From Corinectria fuckeliana (Eukaryota; Ascomycota; Sordariomycetes; Hypocreales; Nectriaceae): 60,121 nt of DNA. Position numbers and translations under genes: made by a program. This document shows positions 24,481 through 33,578 of this stretch, in pieces; the stretch's first letter is position 1, and the number at the start of each line of letters is the position of its first letter. The stretch is taken from positions 1 through 60,121 of the forward strand of contig WPDH01000031.1 of assembly GCA_019137255.1 (NCBI GenBank). Direction: 5' to 3'. Under the pieces are notes generated by a model that saw only the letters and a list, made by a program, of their open reading frames with translations, was not told the DNA's origin and ran no database searches.

Positions 24481-25086
24481 AAAATCTAGAATTATTTCAC
24501 TATTAGGGATATAGCCTTTAACGCTGAAATCACCAGCTATAAGGTAAAAAAAAAACAATATAGTAAGTATCTTAGCCTTAGAACTGCTAAATTTAAATCA
24601 AATTACTATCAGACTTGTGGTTAAGAGTAAGAATTCTTTTTAGCTAAGAGGAAGAATTTACTTTTAAGTAAGAGCTGTGTTTAACTAAGAGCAAGAATCT
24701 GTTTTTAACAGATCTAACCCCCTATAGCGAGACTAGAGAGCACTTAAGTGACCTAATTAACTAAGGTGATAAAAGTGACTATTAGAGAGCAGGGACTGTT
24801 TATATAAGTGAACTATATTTATATTTGACTTTCTTAACTATCCTTAGAGATCTATTTATTAAAAATAACAGTAAGGACCTCTTTAACTAAAAGCATAGAC
24901 CTCCTTTTTGACTAAGGACAAGAATCTGTTTTAACTAAGAGCAGAGACCACTTTTAACTTAAAGTAAGAACCTCTTTTTTAACTAAGGACAAGGCGATTT
25001 AACTAAGAGCAGGGACCTCTTTTAGAGCAAGATCCTCTTTTAACTACTGTAAAAGCATCTTTTTAACTAAGAGCAAACTCGAAACT
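24481..25086. repeat. Degenerate minisatellite, right array (mainly 24620-25060)
   Basis: Variants of TTTTTAACTAAGAGCAAGAACCT recur roughly every 25-45 bases, for example around 24675, 24890, 24930, 24970 and 25010. They share words (AAGAACCTCTTTTTAACTA) and orientation with the array at 19079-19260. No coding frame is seen. Confidence 0.6.
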
Positions 25087-25366
25087 TGTAAGCTAGGAAT
25101 GCTCTCTTTTATACTGTAACGTTTCAGCTAACTAGTCTGAAGCTGTATTACAAGAAGTATATCAGATCGATAATACAGCTGTGAACAGCCTCTAGTAACT
25201 GTATTCCAGCTATCTAGTCCAGGGTGCTATTTACATCAAAGATGAAGAAGAAAGAAAGAAGTTCCCAAGTGCCCCTGAGCTGTGGAACGATTTCCCGTCC
25301 CTGGCGCGCACGAGCCTCGTACGTCTTGCGGCACAGCCGCAAGGATATAGGCCCTGGCCCGTGACA
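25087..25366 (-). repeat. Probable 3' LTR of the chromodomain Gypsy element
   Basis: On the minus strand it starts TGTCACGGGCC directly after a purine tract and can end at CCTAGCTTACA. A TATAAAAG box lies near the proposed end. The short distance from that box to the end suggests the true LTR may extend further into lower coordinates. The partner LTR is lost, so the limits cannot be confirmed. Confidence 0.5.
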
Positions 25367-25386
25367 TTACCCCCCTCCCTCCCGGG
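25367..25386 (-). other. Polypurine tract of the chromodomain Gypsy element
   Basis: On the minus strand GGGAGGGAGGGGGGTAA immediately precedes the LTR start TGTCACGG. This is the position and composition of the plus-strand primer for LTR retrotransposon replication. Confidence 0.7.
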
Positions 25387-25401
25387 AGACGGAGTTGAGG
25401 G

Positions 25402-25838
25402 CTACTTGCGGCTCCCTTTATGGCTCTTGCGCCAGAGCTTCCACTGAGCGGTAGCTTGCAGGTTGCCAATGGGTTCCCACGTAGGCTCAGAGTAACCAAC
25501 CCACTTCACTAAAGCTTCCTTGCGCCTTACGCCTTCCTCAGTCTTCCACCGCTCATCCAAAATGCGTTCTACCTGCCACTCTTCCTCGCCATCAACTAGA
25601 ATGGGTGCCGGTTGTGTGTTATCTGGTCTCTGTGAGGGCAGGTGGTCTGTCGGTGCTGGGCGTAATAGGTCGACGTGAAAGACTGGGTGAATCCTACCAG
25701 GTACGTTCAACTGATAGGAGTGAGAGTTAACTTCCCGGACCACTTGGTACTTGGCATGTAGCCAGTCCAGCTTCTTCGATGGTCTTGTAGTCTTCACATT
25801 CTTCAAACTCAGATAGACCCAATCGCCTGGCTTATACC
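25402..25838 (-). pseudogene. Gypsy integrase C-terminus with chromodomain
   Basis: The frame begins after the inserted solo LTR with YKPGDWVYLSLKN, the GPY/F-type module that follows the integrase core. It continues through SHSYQLNVPGRIHPVFHVDLL to a chromodomain with EWQVERILDER and ALVKWVGYSEPTWEP, ending in a basic tail. Chromodomains on integrases steer insertion to histone-marked heterochromatin, which fits this location. The frame is open but separated from the rest of integrase by the insertion. Confidence 0.85.
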
Positions 25839-26224
25839 TGTGACGGTCAAGGTTCCCAACGTAGTAAACCGTAACCCGATCGGTTTATGTTGGCAGTTGT
25901 GACGAGGCGTAGCGTGCTGAGCGTAGGGTTGCGTATCACGTCTGATAATGTCAAGAAGTGTTCTTGAGTAATCGAATTGTATTGAAAGCTGGAGAGCTAT
26001 CTAGACAGGGAAAGTGGGAATGAGTGAAACTATATATACTATTCTGATTTGCTTGGTCGATCGTGGTCGAACGCGCTCTTGTTCGACCTGTTCGACCATT
26101 TAAGGTTAAGGTCGAACGTGGTCGAACAAGCTCCCGTTCGACCAGTTCGACCGGGGTCTGTTTGTTCCGTTCCGAGCTCCGACGTTTTCCGTTCGTACCC
26201 GGGTTGATCTTCCTGCTCGTAACA
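25839..26224. mobile_element. Solo LTR inserted in the Gypsy integrase, with 5-bp target duplication
   Basis: The 386-base segment begins TGTGACGG and ends GCTCGTAACA, giving TG...CA ends. It is flanked on both sides by ATACC (25834-25838 and 26225-26229). Removing it together with one ATACC restores the integrase reading frame across ...TAAPRY and YKPGDW.... A TATA-like stretch lies at 26028-26039. The structure is a solo LTR left after recombination between the LTRs of a different element. Its family is unknown. Confidence 0.88.
26055..26152. repeat. Two tandem 43-bp quasi-palindromes inside the solo LTR
   Basis: Copies at 26055-26097 and 26110-26152 each start GGTCGA-CGTGGTCGAAC and end GTTCGACC-GTTCGACC, so each can fold on itself. 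They are separated by 12 bases. They may be protein-binding or regulatory repeats of the LTR. Confidence 0.8.
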
Positions 26225-26229
26225 ATACC

Positions 26230-26700
26230 TCGGGGCTGCTGTGCGGGACTTGTTGGCGAACCGTTCCTGCTTCTCCTGGGCTATGGCGATGGCCGCCTGT
26301 GCCCATTCTGTAGCGTCTTGCAATCGTCTTATAAAGTCCTCAGCGAGAGTTTCGCCCTCCTTCTGCTTTCCCTCAGTCATGCGGTCTGCCACCAGGCGGA
26401 TCGGTTCGTTATGGTAGCCATGCATAAAGAAGAATGGGCTCAGGCCTGTTGAGGATGCTTCTCGGTTGTTTATGCTTGCCATTACAATTGGCAAGAGGTC
26501 CAGCCAGTTATCCTGAGTGTAGGTAGCCCAAATCCGTATAATCTTCTCGATCTCCTGATTCATACGTTCTGTAGCGCCATCAGTCTGAGGGTGATATCCC
26601 GTTGAGAGCCGTTGTTCAATCTTGAGAAGTTTGCAAAAGTGCTTCCACAAATCGCTCACAAACTGCGGCCCTCTATCTGAAGTCGATTGAGATCTCTCCC
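26230..26700 (-). pseudogene. Gypsy integrase core, C-terminal half (after internal deletion)
   Basis: The frame starts SDRGPQFVSDLWKHF, containing the second catalytic Asp, and reads through TGYHPQTDGATERMNQEIEK, containing the catalytic Glu. It continues to the conserved NNREASSTGLSPFFFMHGY and ends at TAAPRY where the solo LTR entered. In the usual protein the first Asp (ISIDF) lies some 50-60 residues before SDRG. Here ISIDF is joined to SDRG within a few bases and out of frame, so that part of the core is deleted. Confidence 0.82.
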
Positions 26701-29216
26701 CAGATGCGCTTAGGGACTGGCATTGGCTTGAGGAGCCCCTTCTTGGTGTCTCTCCAGATCGTATTCCTGCCGTAGATCTCACAGTTCCTCACAAACTGGC
26801 GCACATCTGCTGCAGCTCCAGGCCAAAAGAACTGCCTTGATAAAATAGTATAGGTAAGGTCTCTGCCAGGATGTCCAGTAATATGAGAGTCATGAATATC
26901 TTGAATGATCTTTGTGCGAAGAGGTTCTAAGCTTGGAATCCAGACTCGATCGCGGAAACGAAGAAGACCTCGCTCATCCACAGTGCACTCAGTGATGCTA
27001 ACAGTTTTCTCCTTCTGAAGGTGAGTAGGCAAGTTTCTTTCGTCCCTAGCCACACACATTGTGAGTTGTCGGTAGAGTTCATCCTTTCGAGCTTCGTGCC
27101 ATAGGGTCTGTAGTTCTTGGTCTTCGAAAAGCCGTACTTCCTCTTCAAAGTTGATTTCCTCAGGTTTCGCCAGGGCCCCCATCGATGCGATGTGCGCACT
27201 CTTGAGGTGTTCGGACTGGAACATCTTCATGAACCTAGCCTTCAACCGTTCGTCGCTACCATCTGCTGGGAGGTCCTGCCCCCTACGAGATAGGGCATCA
27301 GGACGCCCCAAGCTCTTGCCTGGCCTCCACTCCAGAGTGAAGTTGAACCTAGCGAGGTACTCGGACCAACGCACTTGCCTCTCGGTAAGCTGCTTCTCAG
27401 AATAAAAGTACCTTAAGTTCTTATGGTCTGTAAGAATCGTAAAGTGCTTAACTGCCTGTAGCTCGGGCTTCCACGCTTCAAGGCAGCGTATAATAGCAAG
27501 GAGCTCCTTATCATGGATGGGGTAGTTGGCTTCAGCAGGAGAGTGCTTCTTCGATAAGTAAGCAACAGGGCGCCAAATGCTATGGTCATCTTTCTGTAGC
27601 ATCAGTCCTCCTGTAGCGTAACCAGAGGAATCAGCCTCGACCATAGTTTCTCTCTCCGGGTCGAAGTGCGCGAGGATTGGGGCCGTAATGAGCATTTCCT
27701 TCAGCTTGTCGAATGCTTCTTCACATCGGTCGTCCCATCTGAACTGAACATCCTTCTTGGTTAGCTCGGTCAACGGTCGAGCTATATCTGAGAAGTCTTG
27801 TATAAAGACCCTATAGAAGTTCACAAAACCAATGAACCCACGAACTCCTTTGACTGAGGTTGGTGTAGCCCATTCCCTAATTGCCTTGACCTTCTCAGGG
27901 TCGACTCGGATGCCAACCTCTGCCTCGATCAAAAAGCCCAAATACTTGACAGTCTTGACCTCAAATTCGCACTTATCGATATCAATCTGGAGGCCAGCAT
28001 CCATCAATCTCTGTAGAACTCGGCCGACCTTCTCCCTGTGGTCCTTGAGGGACCCTGAGGAATATACTAAGACGTCATCCACATATGCAGAAGCAAAGTC
28101 GTCCAAGTAGTCTCGTAAGGTGCTGTTGATGTAGCGCTGGAAGGCGGCGGGGGCTCCAGTCAGCCCAAATGGCATGACTCGGTACTCAAAGGAACCATAT
28201 CTCGTGCGAAAGGCCGTTTTGTGTACGTCTTCCTCCGCTATCCGTACCTTATTGAAGGCAGCGATGATGTCGAGTTTTGTGAACCACTTTGCCTTTGCGA
28301 TATTCCTCAAGGTTTCACTCAGAAGCGGAAGAGGGTATCGGTCCTTCTTGGTAATGCTGTTCAACCCTCGGTAGTCGACACAAAAGCGAATTCCTCCACC
28401 CGGTTTCTTAACCAATAGGACTGGGGCAGCTGCTGGGGAGCTGCCCGCGCGGATGAACTCCTTGTCTAGCAGCTCAGTGAGGATCTTTCTTAAAACCAGG
28501 AGTTCCTCTCTTCTCATGCCATACAACGGGCTCCAAGGGAGGTTCTTCTCATTTCCCTCTTTGTCCTTCATAATCTCGATTCGGAGGTCGATACCGGGTC
28601 GTAGGGGCGGGAGTTTGTCGGCAAGTTGCCTGCTAAATGCCTGGAGCCACCGGTGGTAATGCTCTGGAAGCTTCTCTTTTGGGTCCGTCCTTGTCTTCGG
28701 TCTTAGGGCCTTGTCAATGTCTCTCAGGGTGACGGCGAACACTCCGGTGCCCCGCACCCTCTTGCCTCGTCGTACCTCCGCCATGAAGGCCGATGCCATG
28801 ACTTGTTTTACCTCCACATCTAGGACTGATTGCTTAGCCCGATTCCATATCCGTACACCAGAGGACCTAATCGTAAGGCAGCCCTTCTTTGCTGAGATGT
28901 GTACATCTTCGTCTTCCATCCAAGGCTTTCCGGGGATAATACTGTAGTTCAGCTTCGGGACCACATAGAAGAAGACTCGTTGGCGCTGGTGACCGTCGAT
29001 ATCAACTGACGCGTAAGTGACTGTGTCAATTACTGTATTAGGGTCGCCAGTAGCGTTCTCGAGTTTCCGAGGAGGAATGGGGATCCGTGGCAGCTTTAAG
29101 GAGCGGAAGAGTTGATCATTTATAGCAGCATAGCAAAGACAACCGTAGTCGACCAGACCTGTAGTGAAGTCGGTTCCATTAAGTCTGATGTCGACTAGGA
29201 AAGGGTCTCCATCCAT
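26673..29216 (-). pseudogene. Gypsy pol: protease, reverse transcriptase, RNase H, integrase N-terminus
   Basis: The 847-codon open frame has the protease region at residues about 5-130, with VDYG where the family has D(S/T)G. Reverse transcriptase covers about 235-420 (YPLPLLSETL, FTKLDIIAAFNKVRI, MPFGLTGAPAAFQ, YVDDVLVYSSG). RNase H covers about 500-620 (EADSSGYATGG, HDKELLAII, TDHKNLRYF). The integrase zinc region follows (HDSHITGHPG, NCEIYGRNT), where the last Cys is Tyr. The frame ends at ISIDFR by a stop created at the integrase deletion. Gag lies upstream in the same frame across one UAG. The RT catalytic residues are intact, but the altered protease and truncated integrase make the copy defective. 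Confidence 0.9.
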
Positions 29217-29264
29217 CTTTGCTCTGCCATCTCTTCTCCATTCCCTCTGAGCTGCCGCGTGCCC

Positions 29265-29952
29265 CTATTGCTCATCCCCAGTGGTCCCATTCTCACTCTC
29301 CTCTTCCTCAACTGCTGCTTCAGTGATACGGGGCCTTGCTGATGTGGTGCTGACATGTATCTGCGAACCAGGGCGTAGGGGTGCTGCTAATGGGCATATG
29401 AGGATTCTGCAGTCGTCTCTCCCACAGCGGAGGCAGCGGTGCTCGCGCCGTCGCGCGTCGATTTCCTCCTGACTAACCCACTTGGCTCTCTTCCCTAGGA
29501 GGGTTTTGTCCTGAGGTCGCTTCGAAGGATACCCATGGAGATTGTTGTTCCTCCTGGGCCTCAAGGCACTGACCTGCATCGAGCCTGGGGGGGTCGGGTC
29601 CCATTCCATCATGTCCTCTCTCTTAACTTCCGGTTGGGCACTACTGCCAGGGGCAGCCGGTGAAGGGGCCCTCGGTTGACTCCTGCTGCTGTTCGACTTC
29701 TTCCACTGACCAAGCAGCTCCATGGAGTTGCTCAACTCATCACACTTCGTTGCAAGGCCGACGTAGGAGCTGATCTCGGCTCGGTTTACCGGCACTAGCA
29801 TCATCTTCAGCTTATCGTTCAAGGCATTGCGTAAGTATGAGATTTTGCTGTCATCAGGCCACGCTTCCGCATTCGCATTGGCAATCTCTCTCTCGAATCG
29901 GGGGTAGAAGGTAGCAAAGGACTCGTTCTCTCCTTGCTTGAGGCTGTGTAGT
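29265..29952 (-). pseudogene. Gypsy gag, truncated at its N-terminus
   Basis: The frame from about 29950 reads LKQGENESFATFYPRFEREI and on through NALNDKLKMMLVPVNRAEI, the capsid C-terminal region of fungal Gypsy gag. A Pro/Ser-rich linker and a zinc knuckle (HRCLRCGRDDCRILICP) follow. It ends GDEQ then UAG. The pol frame resumes without shift, its first Met 48 bases later. The N-terminal part is absent because the DNA switches to ABC-transporter sequence at about 29952. Confidence 0.82.
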
Positions 29953-30120
29953 CAACCCACGACGCCAACCGATACCCAAAGATAATAGAAATCATAATCC
30001 CAACATTCCTGCCCATGTGTCCTGTCCCATATCCATACTGATCCAGCACCGCCTGGCCATCAATCTTACACTCGTCGGCGAGGGGCGAGTCGTACATGCA
30101 CCGACAGTCCTTGCCGCAGT

Positions 30121-32162
30121 CAGTGTTGCTAATAATATAAACAATACGTATATTGGCAATATGGACCCCTCGCAATATTATTGTATTGTCAAGGGGTGCA
30201 TATTGTATTACCCAATATGAACATGGCCGATATTGTATTGTATTGCCAAGAATCCAATATATTGGCAGTGTGACAATATATGCCATATATTACACGTGAC
30301 CTTCATTATTCACCTGCCGTGGCTAAAATATCGTCACCTTGAAAATCTCGAATCCCAAACCATGGGCGTTGTTGAGGCATCGAGGTCGTCTCTACTCCTT
30401 TGTGCCCTGACAGCAGCGGGGTTGCGGGGTTGGTGTTGGGGGACTGCTACCCTATAGCACTCGGTTGACACCTCCATGACGCCTTTTTTCACGCGTCATC
30501 GCGTGTCAGTTAGTCAAATTGTCAACAAACAAATGAACTTTTCCTCCAAAGCGACAAGCTAATACAAACAATATATTGCCAATATGGACATCCCGATATT
30601 GTATTGTGACAATATGGCAATCTGCATATTGTATTGGTACAATATCGTGTAGGGTATATCATTCAGCCGAAGGCTGACTCTACATCAGTTCTTAAGTTTT
30701 TTTCTGAATATGAGGGTCTGGTGCAGACAAGGGTAATAAGTTTCTCGGGCTCTGATTGGCCCAAATTTTGTATTGCCAGCCGCAAATCGTTCGGCAACTG
30801 GCTGACGGCTCCAGATAAGTGAGTCCAGGCCCTCTGCACCATGTCGCCGTTTGTTTACTCAGAAGATGATTTGTTTACGTTACACTTGGCTGAAGATAGC
30901 TATTTCGTCCGCTTCAACGCTTCTGCATGTCTTCTTTTCGTTAGGCAATAGGTCCGAAATCCACTTCCCGGGAGCTGTATAATGGACATAATTTCCGTTG
31001 TCTGTGCCCGCTGTCGCGAGGAGAGACCGGCGGGTGACTTCGTCAGCAAACGGAAGTCTGCTGGGAACACGAAGAACCGCCTTGATTGTCGTAATAAGAA
31101 CGATTCTCATGTCAGCTCTGTCTCCCCACTCTGTAAGATTAATGCTAACTAAATGAAGTATTCCAGATCTAGAGACGCGACCTTGACGCTGAGGAACCTA
31201 GCCTCAGCTAAGAGACGTGCCCCGAAGAGAACCGCCGGAAATGCTAGCTTATTGCCTCCTAACGAGAGATCCAGAATTCAGCTTACGTCGCTAGAGAAAC
31301 TACGGCAAATTTATACAGCTAGGAGGCTATTCCGAGAGTCACTTAGCCAGCTGCACGTTATGCTGGGGACGCCATTTCCACTAACTCAATAAAGTACGCA
31401 GCATTTCCGTGCTCTAGCTTCCTTACCTCCCGTGTAGCTAATAACCCATCCAATGGCCTCACATTCTGACCCATCTACTGCCCGAGGCAGCACAACTGGT
31501 TTAGATTACTCTTACTTAGCTGCTAGGTTCCACGGGGCTGGGAAGCATCCGAGACCGTCATGATAGAGTTTAACAAATACATTAGACCGGTGTTCCTAAC
31601 CACCCCTGGTGGCAGGAAGATTGTCCCGATTCTCCTCGTAGAGAGGGGCTTCCTCATCAGAGCCACTCTCTGCACTCGCACCCAGTTCCCCCTAATCATA
31701 TGCTACGCTATTACCGTTTATAAGTCACAAAGCATCACAGAAGATATGATCGTTTCCGATCTCTCCTGCCGGGATTTCCAGACTGGGTTTAAGCTACGTG
31801 GCTATCTCTCGTGTGAAGACGCTCGAGGGCTTGATGTTAGATGCACCATTTGATCGTAATCACCTGATCTACGGGTCTCCCTCGGATGGCATGAAGATGA
31901 AGATGAGGGATCAGGAGCTTAGGAAACGACAGGTGCTCACACGGAATCCGTACATGTCACATAATACCAAGAATGGCCATGGCAATAGATCAGTACGTAG
32001 ATAATGCAGTAGTAGTAATAGCTTCCCGGGCCGCGGACACACAGCCTTCGGCTGAGGCTACCCTATGCACCCCATCGCCGCTCCAATGTGCATGGGGTGA
32101 CGTAGTATTTTATCGTATGTATTGCAGTATATTGTTTTATTGCCATATTATTAGCAACACTG
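30121..32162. mobile_element. hAT-type non-autonomous transposon, 2,042 bp, inserted in the ABCG gene
   Basis: The left end CAGTGTTGCTAATAATAT and the right end ATATTATTAGCAACACTG form an 18-bp perfect inverted repeat. Flanking copies of GCCGCAGT (30113-30120 and 32163-32170) are an 8-bp target duplication, the size made by hAT transposases. Excising the element plus one copy restores the ABCG frame (VYDCGKDCRC). Many CAATAT/ATATTG words near the ends (30139-30290, 30565-30650, 32100-32150) look like subterminal transposase-binding repeats. No transposase is encoded, so it would be mobilised in trans. Inside lies a fragment of a PIF1-like helicase gene. Confidence 0.92.
31430..31990 (+). pseudogene. 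PIF1-like helicase C-terminal fragment carried by the hAT-type element
   Basis: After NPSNGL near 31450 the frame VMIEFNKYIRPVFLT continues to VPILLVERGFLIRATLCTRTQFPLIICYAITVYKSQSIT. This is the late PIF1 helicase core with its TQFPL...YAIT-KSQ motif. At about 31795 the frame shifts. The next frame gives VAISRVKTLEGLMLDAPFDRNHL, the VA-SRV motif near the end of the helicase fold, then the tail KMRDQELRKRQVL. PIF1 proteins are 5'-3' DNA helicases acting on telomeres, G-quadruplexes and mitochondrial DNA; related helicases are also part of Helitrons. Early motifs (Walker A/B) are absent. The copy is broken by stops and a shift. Confidence 0.8.
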
Positions 32163-33166
32163 GCCGCAGTCGTAGACCCGATCGGAAAACTCATTGATCA
32201 TCATACCCTCGAAGACGTACTTCTGGTAGTCCCAGTAGTAGAAGACGTACTTGTAAAACGGGTTGAGGATCGTGGGCGGGACCATGAACCCGCCGACGGA
32301 CATCCACAGGCCATTCGCAAAGGCAACGAGCGCCAGCGAGATGACGAAGCTGGGGAACAGGGAGGCCATGAACACCACCAGGGACTCAGCAGCCAGCAAA
32401 TCGAGGAACAACCACATAATCCAGATGAAGAACGCCTCAGCAGTGGGCTGGAAGTTGCACAGCCAGTACGAGATGACGGAGAAGACGACGGCGATAAGGA
32501 ACAGATACGGCACGCCGATGAGGAAGTTGGAAAGGATGAATTCCGCGGCGCCATAGAGACCGTTATGGTTCTCTTTGACGTACTGCAGGCGATCTTCCAG
32601 GAAGGCTGGGACGTACGCGACGGCCATGAAGGACATGAATGCCGACCCGAAGAAGAGAGCGTTGATGAAGGGCTGGATGGACTCCTGGTCGGGGACGAGG
32701 CGAACCCACACTGTTCCCACCATGATAGCCAGTCCAAGGTACATGGCAAGTCGAACACCATACGCCACGACGTCGCGGTAACTCTTGATGAAGCTCCGAT
32801 GCAATAGCGTAAGCGTCAGACTCGGCATTCTGGGTTTCTTATCCGTCGCCTCGATTCCGAACTGGCCGCCCTCCTGCTCAGCAGCCATGATTGCGGAGCT
32901 GGTATCCTTCGCGCTGCGGGAGGTTTGCCAGGAAGCTTGGAGTTTGCTGAGACGCTGGGCTGCCGCGGCTTTGTCTTGCGCGAAGTCGATGTTAACCAGC
33001 TCGAGGAGGAACTCGGCCGGATTAAAGTACTGAGGAACCGTAAGGCCGAATTCCTCATAATGCGTCGTTACATCGCTAACAGGCCCGAAGTAATGCGTCT
33101 TCCCCCCCGAAAGCAATAAAAACTTGTCAAACAAATTAAACGTCGACGTCGAGGGCTGATGTATGG

Positions 33167-33314
33167 ATGGATGGATTTTATTTCGCCCGGAGGGAAGTCC
33201 CTATAGGGCCTTGACACAATCTAGTTTACATTTCAGAACATTTGGTACCTGACACCCCAAGCCCCACGGATCGTCGTCTCATCGCTTGCTGCTCAACCTC
33301 GTCGCTGCTTGTTC
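33167..33314 (-). mobile_element. Short retroposed (LINE 3'-end-like) insertion with 12-bp target duplication
   Basis: GCTGATGTATGG occurs at 33155-33166 and again at 33315-33326. The 148 bases between end, on the minus strand, in AAATAAAATCCATCCAT. A short ATCC-repeat tail and variable-length target duplication are typical of 5'-truncated Tad-like LINE copies in fungi. It sits exactly at the ABCG H-loop, but the DNA beyond the second duplication does not clearly continue the ATPase. Part of the truncation is therefore older or separate. Confidence 0.55.
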
Positions 33315-33326
33315 GCTGATGTATGG

Positions 33327-33578
33327 TTCATCGTACGGCAACGGGGCTAAAGGGAAAGGGGGAAGCCAGACCCCGGAAGTTTCTCCGGTTCCGGATTCCG
33401 TTGTGGTCATGGGTTGAGGCTGACTAAGAATCATGGATCAAAGCTTTCCCGGCGGCTGCTCAGCCTGGTGGTTGGGTGGGTGGCTGGGCGCGCGAACTTC
33501 AGCGCCAAGCGAAATGCGGCGAAACGCGACTTCTTTTGGTTCTCTCCATCTCTCCCGTTTGAGAGCATCGCATCCGCC
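33327..33578. other. Short intergenic region upstream of the FunK1 pseudogene
   Basis: No gene was recognised. This DNA should contain the former promoter of the plus-strand FunK1 gene. Confidence 0.3.

Larger units (their letters stand above)
25087..29952 (-). mobile_element. Chromodomain Gypsy retrotransposon, 5'-truncated in gag and internally deleted
   Basis: Reading on the minus strand, the element runs gag (truncated), protease, reverse transcriptase, RNase H, integrase, chromodomain, polypurine tract and a 3' LTR. It is GC-normal and only lightly RIP-marked, hence younger than its neighbours. The 5' LTR and gag N-terminus are missing: at about 29952 gag is joined directly to the tail of an ABC transporter gene. 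Damage includes the gag truncation, a deletion inside integrase, a solo LTR inserted at 25839-26224, and altered protease and zinc-finger residues. It cannot transpose on its own. Confidence 0.85.
29953..33326 (-). pseudogene. ABCG (WHITE/PDR-type) transporter gene, truncated at both ends and interrupted
   Basis: On the minus strand the gene starts at the H-loop (TIHQPSTSTFNLFDKFLLL, about 33163) and gives SGGKTHYFGP, typical of ABCG ATPase ends. A transmembrane domain follows with hydrophobic segments RLAMYLGLAIMVGTVW, FFGSAFMSFMAVAYV, a pair around FLIGVPYLFLIAVV, and two more near SFVISLALVAFANGLW. The frame stops artificially at 32163, where a hAT-type element enters. It resumes at 30120 with CGKDCRCMYDSPL, then CKIDGQAVLDQYGYGTG and the last helix NVGIMISIIFGYRLASWV. 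Gag joins at about 29952. The Walker A, signature and Walker B parts are missing upstream. ABCG proteins export lipids or toxic compounds; this copy is dead. Confidence 0.85.

Noticed and set aside
32201..32761. 186-codon Ser/Pro-rich minus-strand frame
   Set aside because: It overlaps the ABCG transporter frame completely, one base out of phase. The ABCG frame has clear transmembrane and motif content.
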